Shown here one piece after another: positions 12,166 to 23,599 of a stretch of 64,000 nt of DNA. The position numbers were made by a program, and so were the translations under genes. Source of the stretch: Epichloe hybrida. Its lineage: Eukaryota; Ascomycota; Sordariomycetes; Hypocreales; Clavicipitaceae. The notes beneath the pieces were generated by a model. The model was not told where the DNA came from and did no database searches. It saw only the letters and a program-made list of their open reading frames with translations. Numbering within the stretch: position 1 is the stretch's first letter; each line of letters begins with the position of its first letter. The stretch lies in the NCBI GenBank assembly GCA_019022495.1, contig JAFEKR010000003.1:1178001-1242000 (forward strand), given 5' to 3'.

Positions 12166-12257
12166 AAAAAATACAAAACAATACAAATAATACATGTATT
12201 GTATTGTATTGTAAAATTTTGGATGTATTGTATTGTGTAATGTATTGTATTGTATTG
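12166..12257. repeat. H1 right subterminal GTATT/AATAC array
   Basis: Inverted AATAC-like units (about 12170-12195) are followed by GTATT units (12197-12257) running into the right TIR, with the spacer TAAAATTTTGGATG between two sub-blocks. Confidence 0.85.
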
Positions 12258-15200
12258 CAATGCTCTGGCTATAACAATGCTATGGAAGGCGTTAAAATAG
12301 GAGATGATAATAAATACCTTAACAAAGGAAAAACCCCTGTTTATACTAACCTATACCCTTATATCTCTATAAGGCTTTAATAATATATTATAGAAAAACT
12401 ACTCTAATAAATAGGAAGTTCTAAACATAAAGAGATAATAATACCTAAGGAAATTAGTCTTTATATCCTTATAAAGACTAAATAATATAAGGAGCAAGGG
12501 TTATTTAGAAGAACACTATTCTCCGAATTTAGTAATAACTTCTATAAATAGTTAAGGGATAAGTTTACGGAAGGGAGAGACCTTTTATAAAACAGACTTT
12601 AAGACTATCTTCTTTATAATAGAGTATATATAACTATTAGAAGAGGCACTAAGATAGTAAATAACCTTAAAGAAGTAGTAAACTAAGAAGAATTTAGATT
12701 TTAGACTCTTAAAGAAATTAAAGAGGCTAGGAAGAAGTATATAGGCTTCTAAAAGAACCTATAGAATAAAGAGTTCTTTTATAATCTACTAGATAATAGT
12801 AATATTAGAACTAGGTAACTTACCTTATTACCTTATTTATTAGTATAATTACTATTAAAAGGATTAATAAGCTAGACTCCCCTAGGAAAACTAAGTTAAT
12901 CCCCTCTAGGAAAGCCTAGCTAATCTCCCTTAGGAAGGTTAATTAACCTAGAGTTAAGACCACTTAAGAATACTATTTATAAGTATTTATAAGTAACTCC
13001 CCTACCTATACCTTTACTAAAGGTAAGTTAGTAGTATTACCCTAGTAACACTACTAATAATACCCCTAAGTAGGAGAATTACTAATAGAGGTAACCTATA
13101 CTATCTAGGGCTAGTAGTGCCCCTATTAGTATAGCTTAAAGAGCTATAATTTCTCCTTCCTAATATAAGGAAGAGAAGGATTAAAGGGAATAATAAGCCC
13201 TAAGGGTACTACCTATAAAGCCACCCTCTTACTTCCTAAAGACCTTACTACCCCTTTTATAAATATAAAGGAAAACACCTAGAGAACCTTTATAGACCTA
13301 AAAACCTTTACTAAAGTAAATTATTAACCTATCTAAAGTATACCCTAAAGAATAACTCTATAGTGCTAATAACTATAATATCCTTAAATTAAAGCTTTAA
13401 ATATTCTATAGAAAGTATAAGTTACTTAATATCTAGCCTAAATAAGCTAGTTATGCTTTTAAGGTTATACTTAAAGGCAAAGCACTATAATACTATATAA
13501 ACCACCTCTCTAAACCTAGATAATTATAAGATCTCCCTATACTTATTAGCTATATAAGAGAATAATTTAAAACTAAGGATATATAGTAAAGATATTTACT
13601 AGAGTAGAATAACACTTCCCTATAAGGGATAATAAATAATAACCTAAGTAAGTTAATAATTAAATGCTTTAATAAACTTATAGAAAGACTAGCTATTTTA
13701 TAATAAGTAATACCTAAAGTAGGCTAAACTAAAAGAGCACTCTAGAATTAACTTATTAAAGCCTATTATAGTATTCTAGAGTGTAAAGAAGTGATTATAA
13801 ATCCGCTAGATAGACTATAAGAGTTTTATAAATAGATTAAAATAACCCTTTATCTTATTAAGGAAGAGAAAAAAAACTATTAATAGTTCCTAACTAAAGC
13901 TATAACCCTAGAGTAATTCTAGACTAACTAAAGATATAATAGGAAGGGAAAAGAGACCTAATACCCCTTAAAACTATAAGGAAAAGAAGGTACTCCCTAT
14001 ATAAAGAAGTGCTATATATATGGTAAGGAAGGATGCTAGTTATCTAAGCACCCTAAAGAGAACTATAAGAAGGCGTTTTAACGCTTTAAGAACTACTACC
14101 TTATAAATCTAACTAATAACTTATATTATTTATTCCTTACTTAGTATAAGGGAGAATATAAGTCCTAACCCCCTATTAATAATAAAATCACTTAGTATAT
14201 GAAAAGTATTAGATTTAATGACAGCCCTAATAAGATAAATAGGCTAGTACCTATAAGCTTCTTTACATATAAAACCTATATTAATAGTAAGACTATTAGG
14301 CTTATATACAGGCCTATATATTACTAGAGTAGCTAATCCTAGCGCGCTTACTAATTTAGATATAGTATCTCTACCCGCCTAGTATAATCTTAAGGGTTAT
14401 AAAACCCCTCTATAGGCTTGTAGAGGTAGGAACATACTAGTAGGTTATATATTATAAGCATTACAGAGAGAACCTCTAGATAGAAACCTCTACATATAAT
14501 CCCTACCTGCTTATAACTATAAAGGAAAGCCCTAACTTTACTTATATTAGAATATAGACTAATAATATAATTAGCCTCTTAGATAAGAAGTTCTCTAAGA
14601 AGGAAGAGACCTAGCTTACTATAGTAGGCTTTAATATAAAGCTAAAGCAATTCCTAACTTAGGACTACTCTCTTATATTTAATAGTAGTATTATTACACT
14701 AGAGAATAATACTATTAAGATCTAGCAGAAAGGGTAAAGTAATAAGTTAGAGTTAGTCCCTATAACTAATTTAAAGCGTAAGTATATTAAGTAAAGGGCC
14801 TAAGGCGCTTACATTACCTTAATCTACTAACTAGAGGCTTGCTTTAACTTATCTATTACTATATAATACTAGGAGCTAACCCTAGAGGACATAAAAGCCC
14901 TTAATTACTACTTAAAGTAGTAGATAGATTACTTAGAGAGAGGTCTAATGTTTATTCTAATTAACCTTAAGAAGGTAAAGCTCTTTACCTTTATAAATAA
15001 ATCCTTTACTAATAACTAGAACCTATTCTTATAACTAGGATATATACTTATCCTAGCGAACAAAGACTACACTAATAGTAAGTTTATAATTAAAGGTAAT
15101 ATTATACACTTTAGCTTAATAAAGAGCAAGAGAGTTATATAAAGTATACTTACCTTAGAAGTCTATAGTATAGTAGCTAGTATTAATATAGCTTATATAA

Positions 15201-15972
15201 TTATAACTACCTTAAACTTAGTTACTAACTAACTAAAGCTCCTAAAGATCCTAGTTATTATATATATGGATTTATACTCCTTATATAAGTGCCTTATTAA
15301 GCTTAGTATAATAAAGGAGAAACACCTAATAATTAATATTATAGCCTTTTAATAGTTATATAAATACTAAGAACTCTATAAGATCTAATAGATTAATAGA
15401 GAGAATAACCTAGCTAATACCTTTATAAAGGCATTACCTAATAAGGCCCTTAAGAGCTTTATCTTAACTAACTAGATAACTATCTAGATAGAGGGATAGG
15501 TTACTTATGTATAATATATATGTAATAAGAGAAAAAGGTAATTCTCTAGGAGAATAGCTATAGGGATAAGATAGTAATATATAGGGGATTTACGCCCCTA
15601 TAGTTAATATCCCTAGTAGCTATAACCACGCTAGCCTACTAGGCCCTTCTAGTAGACTATAGAAATTAATAGTAGTGTATAAGAGAATAAAGGTATTACT
15701 AAGGAGAAGAAAGATATTATATATATGCTATAGTGTAGTATATATATTATTTTAAGGAAAAGAAGGGATTTAGAAGGACTTACTTATCCTTATATAGGCT
15801 TATAGGCTAAGCGAGATTATTATTTCCCTTTTATTAGTAACTATATGCCTAGATAAGCTATAAGTTCTTTTCCTTATATCCCTTATTAATTATATTCTTA
15901 ATCTATCTTTTCTTTTTATTTCTATAATTAATATTACGTGTTAATAATTATATTAAAAGAGAGAAGTTTTAG

Positions 15973-16281
15973 TGTTAGAACAAAGGTAATATTAATTATG
16001 CGTCGTAGCCGTAATTACCTAGCAGAAGCTTAGGCCACGCGCGGACCCTATACGTAACCTATAACCTAGCATATTAATTAGCTAGGAAATGTGGGGATAT
16101 AAACGCGTAACCCCTTTTCCCTTTATGTATTATAACTTCTAGCTTTTTACCTCTCTTTTCCTATAACTTAATTAATTATAATAACAGATAACGTAGCCTA
16201 GAATAGATAATCAATGATAATACTATTCTTCGGGCTCACGACTGTATTACACATTGAATTCAATACCCTGTGAATCTAACA
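15973..16281 (+). repeat. Copia A 3' LTR
   Basis: This is a 309-bp LTR beginning TGTTAGAACAAAGG and ending GTGAATCTAACA, followed by the CTTCC target duplication. Differences from the 5' LTR are transitions, for example GCGTCGCAGCC against GCGTCGTAGCC. Confidence 0.93.
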
Positions 16282-16713
16282 CTTCCTTTATAGCCCTTTT
16301 AAAGGTATTTTTAGACTAGCCTTTAAAGTCTTCTTAAAATAATTCCTATAGGTTATTATCTCTCTAACCTTAATACTTACTAAGGTTAATAAATCTTATA
16401 ATCTAGTTATTAAGCTTAAGCTATATAGTAGTCTTAAGATCTAGCTTAATAAATTCTTTCTAATTACTAGAGAAGTTATAAGTAAGCTAATAAAGGTATA
16501 AGGGTAACTTATACTCTTAGGGTCTTTTAGGGGTAATAGTTAGAGCCTTACTATTACTAGTAGCCTTTACTCTTATAAAAGGTTTAGATTCCTTTGCTAT
16601 CTTTAACTATAAAAGGAATATTACTAATTTATTATTTTTACTACTAATTAAGCTTCTATATTTGCCTATTACTATTATAAGGTTTTTCTTTTGTATTTTA
16701 GGAGTATTATTAC
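16282..16713. other. AT-rich spacer between Copia copies A and B
   Basis: The stretch has no gene or domain. It contains the right target duplication of copy A (CTTCC, 16282-16286) and the left one of copy B (ATTAC, 16709-16713). Confidence 0.7.
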
Positions 16714-17022
16714 TATTAGAACAAAGGTGATATCAATCGCGCGTCGCAGCCGCAATTACCTAGCAGAAGCTCAGGCCGCGCGCGGACCCCACACGTGACC
16801 CACAACCTGGCATATTAATTAGCTAGGAAATGTGGGGACATAAACGCGTAACCCCTTTTCCCTTTATGTATTATAACTTCTAGCTTTTTACCTCTCTTTT
16901 CCTACAACTTAATTAATTATAACAACAGACAACGCAGCCTAGAATAAATAATTAATGATAATACTATTCTTCGGGCTCATGACTGTATTACATATTGAAT
17001 TCAATACCCTGTGAATCCAACA
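16714..17022 (+). repeat. Copia B 5' LTR
   Basis: This is a 309-bp LTR beginning TATTAGAACAAAGGTG and ending GTGAATCCAACA. It keeps more GC than the other three copies (for example GCGCGTCGCAGCC and CACACGTGACCC), so it is the least mutated reference in the window. Confidence 0.93.
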
Positions 17023-19222
17023 CTAATTAGTAGTTACCTTCACAGATAACCACGTAGTCTTTAAACACCGTAGATTAGCAAGGTTAATTAGAAAAGGCAG
17101 CTTATCTAATAATAACTCGCCCTATAAAATAGGAGGGCTATGTTTAATAATAAGTTATGCTAATAGAAAGGTATAATATAGCTCTCTTCTTACTTTAGTA
17201 TTAACATCTATATTTATATAGACTCTGAAACAACAAAGAAAGGTTTAACGCTAGTAGCTAAGCTATCCCCTTATCTTTCTTTATTATACGTTCTATCACG
17301 CATTTAAAGTTAACCGCCTTACCTTGCGATCCTTTACATCCAAAACACGTCATATAATCATAGTTATACCCCTTTTCTTCTTATATTATAAGATCTGCCT
17401 CCCTTAATTAATTAGAATATTAGATATAGCTAAACTATCTAGGACCTCTAGTTAATTCAGAGTTCCTAGCAAGACTAATAGCTATAATAATACTATAGAA
17501 GGCATTAAAACAGGAGATAATAATAAATACCTTAACAAAGGAAAAACCCCTATTTACACTAACCTATACCCCTATATCTTTATAAGGCTTTAATAATATA
17601 TTACAAAAGAACTACTCTAATAAATAGGAAGTTCTAAATATAAAGAGATAATAATACCTAAGGAAATTAGTCTTTATATCCTTATAAAGACTAAATAATA
17701 TAAGGAGTAAGGGTTATTTAGAAGAACACTATTCTCTGAATTTAGTAATAACTTCTATAAATAGTTAAGGGATAAGTTTATAGAAGGGAGAGACCTTTTA
17801 TAGAATAGACTTTAAGACTATCTTCTTTATAATAGAGTGTATATAACTGTTAGAAGAGGCACTAAGATAGTAAATAACCTTAAAGAAGCAGTAAACTAAG
17901 AAGAATTCAGATTTTAGACTCTTAAAGAAATTAAAGAGGCTAGGAAGAAGTACATAGGCTTCTAAAAGAACCTATAGAATAAAGAGTTCTTCTGTGATTT
18001 ACTAGATAATAGTAATATTAGAACTAGGTAACCTACCCTATCACCCTAGTTATTAGTATAATCACTATTAAAAGGATTAATAAGCTAGACTCCCCTAGGA
18101 AGACTAAGTTAATCCCCTCTAGGAAGGCCTAGTCTATCTCCCCTAGGAAGGTTAATTAACCTAGAGTTAAGACTACCTAAGGATGCTATTTATAAGCATC
18201 CATGGGTAACTCCCCTGCCTATACCTTTACTAGAGGTAAGTTAGTAGTATTACCCTAGTAATACTACTAATAATGCCCCTAAGCAGGAGAGTTACTAATA
18301 GAGGTAACCTATACTATCTAGGGCTAGTAGTGCCCTTATTAGCATAACTTAAAGAGCTATAATTCCTCCTTCCTAATATAAGGAAAAGGAGAATTAGAGG
18401 GAATAACAAGCCCTAAGGGTACTGCCTATAAAGCTACCCTCTTACTTCCTAAGGACCCTACTACCCCTTTTATAGATATAAAAGGAAACACCTAGAGGAC
18501 CCCTATAGACCTAGAGACCTTTACTAAAGCAAATTATTAACCTATCCAAGGTATACCCTAAAGAATAACTCTATAGCGCTAATAATTATAATATCCTTAA
18601 ATCAAAGCTTTAAACATTTCGTAGAAAGTGTAAGTTGCTTAATATCTAGCCTAAACAAGCTAGTTATGCTTTTAAGGTTATACTTAAAGGCAAAGCACTA
18701 TAATACTATATAGACTACCTCTCTAAACCTAGATAATTATAAGATCTCCCTACGCTTATTAGCTATATAAGAGAATAATTTAAAACCAAGGATATATAGT
18801 AAAGATATCTACTAGAGTGGAATAACACTTCCCTGCAAGAAATAGTAAATAATAACCTAACTAAGTTAATAATTAAATGCTTTAATAAACTCACAGAAAG
18901 ACTAGCTATCTTATAATAAGTAGTGCCTAAAGTAAGCCAAACTAAAAGGGCACTCTAGAATTAACTTATTAGAGCCTATTATAGTATTCTAGAGTGCAAA
19001 GGAGCGATTATAAATCCGCTAGATAGACTATAAGAGTTTTATAAATAGATTAGAATAACCCTTTATCTTATTAAGGAAGAGAAAAAGAACTATTAATAGT
19101 TCCTAACCAAAGCTACAACCCTAGAGTAATTCTAGACTAACCAAAGATATAATAGGACTAGAAAAGAGACCTAATACCCCTCAAAACCATAAGGAAGAGG
19201 AGGTACTCCCCACACAAAGAAG

Positions 19223-19282
19223 TGCTACGTATATGGCAAGGAAGGATGCTAGTTATCTAAGCACCCTAAAGAGGACTGTAAG
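19223..19282 (+). pseudogene. Copia B gag zinc-knuckle remnant
   Basis: The frame reads C-Y-V-Y-G-K-E-G-C-stop-L-S-K-H-P-K-E-D-C. It corresponds to the fungal Copia CCHC knuckle (C-x2-C-G-K-x-G-C-W-x4-H). The second Cys is now Tyr and the Trp codon is TAG, both G-to-A type changes. Confidence 0.75.
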
Positions 19283-19462
19283 AAAGCATTTTAACGCTTT
19301 AAGAATCACTACCTTACGGATTTAACTAATAACTTATATTATTTATTTCTTACTTAGTACAAGGGAGAACACAAGTCCTAACCCCCTATTAATAATAAAA
19401 TCGCTTAGTATATAAAGAGCATTAGATTTAATAACAGCCCTAATAATATAGACAGAGCTTTG

Positions 19463-19590
19463 CATGTAGTGTAGTATTTGTAGTATTTTGGCTTTCGATG
19501 TAGTATGTAGTGTAGTAGTTTGTAGTGTAGTGTAGTATGTAGTGTAGTGTAGTAAATACTACACTACACTACAAATACTACAAATGTAGT
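19463..19590. repeat. H2 left subterminal array of GTAGT units, forward then inverted
   Basis: Forward GTAGT units (with ATGTAGT/TTGTAGT phase breaks and the spacer TTTTGGCTTTCGATG) run to about 19554. They are followed by ACTAC units to about 19585. The right end has the same code at 21428-21502. Confidence 0.9.
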
Positions 19591-20390
19591 CTTAGTAAAA
19601 AAAAAGTGGGTACTTTTATTATCTTATAATATTCCTTAGATTTTTCTTAATTAGCTTAATATTAGCCTTTCTTTTTATTATAATTTAGTTATTTAGTTAT
19701 AAATTTTTAAAGTTTAGGCTTATTTAAACTATTAAGCTAATAATAGGTATAGGGTTACTAAAGATAAACTATTTTAGTATTTATATACAGCCTAAATTTT
19801 TTAGTAAATTTGAAAAGGTCTTTATACTTTTATAGCTTTTTTCTTAGATTTCCTATTTAATTTTAGTATATTTTTTATCTTTTAATCTAAGATTTACCCT
19901 AAAGAAATTATTTATTATTCTATAAAAATAAGATGTTAAATATAATAATAATATATTTAGATTAATAATACTTTTATTATAAAGATAATATTTTATTATA
20001 TTTAGTAAGAGGTTCTTTAGTAATATAACTATTTTCTTTAAATTAAAACTAATTATATTAAGTTTTTAGGTTTTTAAGGTAAAAGAAAATTAAAAAACTG
20101 TAAAAAAGCTATAATAATAAAGCTATAATATTTTTTAGGATATCAAAATATAAAATAAATTAATTTCTGTTAATTATTTAATATATAAAGAAATAAGCTT
20201 TAAAACTAGGTTTAATTATTAATACTATTCTTAGCTTACTTTCTTAGTTAAATAGTTTTTTTTAAAAGTAAGTCTAAAGTAAGTTTAAAGTGGGTCTAAA
20301 GTAAGGTTATTTAGTTATATCTCTTACTTAGTTATAGGCTTATAGCTTTTATAGTTTTTTATAATCTAGTCTTATAAAAAGAAGGGATTT

Positions 20391-20850
20391 ATAAAAGTGG
20401 GTCCAAAGTGGGTCTATTTAATTATACCTCTTACTTAACTTTATAACTTTTATAGTTTTTTATAATATAGTCTTAGAAAAGAAGGGACTTATAAAAGTGG
20501 GTCCAAAGTGGGTCTATTTAATTATACCTCTTACTTAACTTTATAACTTTTATAGTTTTTTATAATATAGTCTTAGAAAAGAAGGGACTTATAAAAGTGG
20601 GTCCAAAGTGGGTCTATTTAATTATATCTCTTACTTAATTTTATTACTTTTATAGTTTTTATAACATAGTCTTAGAAAAGAAGGGATTTATAAAAGTGGA
20701 TCTAAAAGTGGGTCTATTTAATTATACTTGTTACTTAGTTATAGCTTTTCTAGTTTTTATAATCTAGTTCTATAAAAGAAAATATTAATAAAAGTGGGTC
20801 TAAAGTGGGTCTTGTTAGATATATCTTTTATTTATTACTAGCTTTTATAC
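20391..20850. repeat. ~100-bp tandem repeat in H2 (about five units)
   Basis: Units begin near 20391, 20491, 20591, 20690 and 20789, each opening with TAAAAGTGGGTCCAAAGTGG or a close variant. The second and third units are almost identical. The repeat is related to the ~98-bp repeat of H1. Confidence 0.88.
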
Positions 20851-21217
20851 TTTTTTTATAATCTAGTTAAAGAAAAAAGAGATATTAAAGTTTATTATTA
20901 TTATTATTACTATTATAGCTAAAGTACTAGTACTAGCTATATAGAAAGCTAACTAAGGTAAATAATATATTTTTACTATTATTATTTTAAATATTATTTT
21001 AAAAAACATAAGAAAGAAAAGTATTTTATTTTACTAATATTTTTATAAACCTTAAAATACTAAATAACTAAAAAGTAAAGCTTTTTCTATAGTAATTTAC
21101 TAATACTTACTAATATTTTTATTTAAGTTATTTATTTATTATTTAAACTTAATTAAACTTTAACACTTATAATATTATAAAGTAATAAAAGCTATTCTTA
21201 CTTATTCTAAGTAATTT

Positions 21218-21428
21218 TAAGCTATTTTAAGCTATTTTAAGCTATTCTAAGCTATTCTAAGCTAGTATAAGCTATTATAAGCTAGTATAAGCTATTATAA
21301 GCTAGTATAAGCTATTATAAGCTAGTATAAGCTAGTATAAGCTATTATAAGCTATTATAAGCTATTATAAGCTATTATAAGCTATTATAAGCTATTATAA
21401 GCTAGTATAAGCTAGTATAAGCTATTAT
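21218..21428. repeat. 10-bp satellite AAGCTATTAT/AAGCTAGTAT in H2
   Basis: About twenty 10-bp units, degenerate toward the left (AAGCTATTTT, AAGCTATTCT) and alternating GCTATT and GCTAGT toward the right. It is homologous in position and sequence to the perfect satellite of H1. Confidence 0.93.
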
Positions 21429-21559
21429 ATTATTAAAAAATTCAAAATACTACAAATACTACAAAATACTACAAATACTACAAGATGTAGTGTAGTGTAG
21501 TACAAAGCTCTGAATATAGATAGGCTAGTACCTACAAGCTTCTTTACTCACGGAACCTA

Positions 21560-23000
21560 GATTAATGGCGAAAGAATGGTTTAATTCCTAATAAGGTAAG
21601 TAGCTTATTATAGTCTAAGCAAAGAAGACCCCTTTTAGCAGGAACTTGTAAATAAAGCCCTAGTGACATTTATATTAGAAGATTGCTATTCCTATATAAT
21701 ATTCTAAGGGATTATGCCTGACACAGGAGCTATAAAGTTCTCTATAGTAGGGCACCCTTAATTTCTTGCTTTATAACGTTAGATGCTTACATTATAGCTT
21801 AATAAATTAATAGAGAAGAAAGCATTAGTTAGATTTGGCGCAGGAGACCTAATTATCACGCTTAGAGCAGCTATTATGCCTACCCCCTTTAGAAACATTC
21901 TCTTTTAGGTTATCCCTACAAACACTCTATTTCTTTTATCCCTTAATAATATAGACTATCTAAAGATTAATTTTAATATCTCTAAGAACACGCTATAATA
22001 AGGAAACATTAAAGTCCCTATTATACGTAAATAGGGCCACGCCTAGATACTTCTTACATAGAAAGAAGAAGTAGTTACTTAGAGCTACCTTATAGAAGGT
22101 AAGCTATAGTAACTACACCGCCGCTTTAGATATCTATTAATCTAATGTCTACATAAGGTTCTCTGTAAATCAGGGCATAACATGGACATTAAAGCTATTA
22201 GGAAGCTAATAAGAATCTACTACTAATACTAAATACATGTAAATAGCCCTAATTACTTTAAGTTTACCCTTAAGGATAAGTATAGCTTTAATTATAAAGT
22301 AATAGTAAATATCTTCTACCTAGATAGCAACCGCCCTACACTCCACGCTATAGATGTGGCTATAGCGTTTAATATAGCAAAATTCCTTAATAATATCTCT
22401 GCGAAAACAACCTAGGAAGCCCTCTAAATATACTAGATTAATACTTACCTAGGCCCCCTAGACTTTATTATTATAAATGCTAGAACGAACTTCTATAGTA
22501 ATAAATTTAGATAATTTATAGCTTTAATGTTAATTTTAATTAAGGAAGTCCCTATTAAGGCATACTATAGCATAGGGAAGGTTAAAAGGTATTATAGGCT
22601 ACTCTAAAGAGCCTATAATATAATTAGACGCGAATACCCTATAACGCTAGAACCTATTACCTTTTAAATAGTAATTAAGGCCCTAAATAACACCATAGGC
22701 CCTAATAGCCTTATCCTAACCCTCCTTATCTTTAAAGCCTACCTATATATAATAAATAAGTCCTTACTATTACCTAATATTATATAGTATATAATTATAG
22801 TATAGAAGGCTACTAAAGAAATTAAGAGACTCTATGCTATCCAGAAGGTTAATAAGGCCCTTACTAAACATAATAGCCTAGATACCTTAAAGACCCTTAG
22901 CCTACTACTTAGATTAAAGGTTAAGGTTTAGTAAGAAGGCAAGGGATAGGTAGGTCTATATAAGCTACTAGTAATTACTAGAGAAAGCTATATACTTAAT
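21560..23000 (+). pseudogene. Copia B protease/integrase remnant
   Basis: Plus-strand translation across stops shows an integrase core. First comes the LHRRFRY...HKVL (zinc-binding His) region near 22120-22170, then GHNMDIKAIRKL. Further on are YLGPLDFIIINAR and NFYSNKFR, where fungal Copia integrases have YLGPPDxIVTDAGxNFxSxEF, then VKRYYRLLQRAYNIIR and finally GPKTFRLIFIKPYY. The D of the TDAG block is Asn here. This segment is absent from copy A. Confidence 0.75.
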
Positions 23001-23599
23001 ATGCCTAGAGGCCCAAAGACCTTTAGGTTAATATTTATTAAGCCTTACTATAATAACCCTAGTGTAAAGAAGATAGTAGAGCCTAGTAAAGAGGAAGGAG
23101 AAAAAGAGTAAGAGGCTTATAATAAGAATATAGTGCCACTAATACTACTAAAGCAAGGACGTGGAAGGCTATAGAAGAACCCTCCTATAATACCTTAAGG
23201 TACTAATACCTTCCTATTAGTAAAAGAACATAGTAACCTAGCTCTTATAATTAAGCTATATAAGGAAGGAATTATTAAGACCCCTAGCAAACCTTTTAAG
23301 CTATTAACAAAAGTAGAAATTAACGCCCTAATTAAGTAAGGTGTATTTAAATTTATTATATTTAATAAGGAAGAATATAGTGAAATTCAAATCTTTAATT
23401 CCCGAATTATTAATAAGATTAAAGGTAAGATAACAGAACCCTACGAAAAGTTATGCCTTATAATCTAAGGGTGTAAGGATAAAGGGAAACAGGCCATTCT
23501 CACACAGGCCCTAACAATTTAACGCGCGAGCTAATGTCTTATCCTTATAATAGCCCCATTAGTAAGATTAAGGAAATTCCTTATCTAGCTAAGAGATAT

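Larger units (their letters stand above)
2862..12267. mobile_element. hAT-like non-autonomous DNA transposon H1 with subterminal GTATT arrays (split by a Copia element)
   Basis: The element has 10-bp terminal inverted repeats CAGAGCATTG/CAATGCTCTG and a perfect 8-bp target duplication GCTATAAC (2854-2861 and 12268-12275). Copy B of the host Copia keeps the corresponding uninterrupted sequence near 17480-17500. CA[G]AG-type TIRs with 8-bp duplications are the hallmark of the hAT superfamily. Without the nested Copia it is about 2.3 kb. Each end carries arrays of the 5-bp unit GTATT and its inverse. The interior holds ~98-bp repeats containing AAAAGTGGGTC and a perfect 10-bp satellite. No transposase frame is present, so mobility would have needed a source in trans. 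It is homologous to H2 at 19453-21512. Confidence 0.85.
2084..16281 (+). mobile_element. Copia-type LTR retrotransposon copy A, RIP-degraded, with nested insertions
   Basis: The element is bounded by two 309-bp LTRs (2084-2392 and 15973-16281) with inverted termini TGTTAGAAC...CAACA and flanked by a perfect 5-bp duplication CTTCC (2079-2083 and 16282-16286). It is interrupted by the hAT-like element H1 at 2862-12267; without that insertion and its duplicated 8 bp it is about 4.8 kb. After H1 the gag-like region runs to about 14.25 kb and includes a degenerate CCHC knuckle near 14020-14080. RT/RNase H remnants follow at about 14.3-15.5 kb. Compared with copy B it lacks about 2.0 kb covering protease and integrase (junction near 14265-14300). 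Frames carry many TAA/TAG codons where Gln or Trp is expected, so it cannot be active. Confidence 0.9.
19453..21512. mobile_element. hAT-like non-autonomous DNA transposon H2 with subterminal GTAGT arrays
   Basis: The 2,060-bp element has 10-bp TIRs CAGAGCTTTG/CAAAGCTCTG and a perfect 8-bp duplication AATATAGA (19445-19452 and 21513-21520). Copy A of the host Copia has the uninterrupted site near 14235-14245. The layout parallels H1: subterminal pentamer arrays (GTAGT forward, ACTAC inverted), an AAAAGTGGG block, ~100-bp internal repeats, a conserved AT-rich stretch (about 21005-21175, homologous to about 11700-11880 in H1) and a 10-bp satellite. There is no transposase. Confidence 0.87.
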
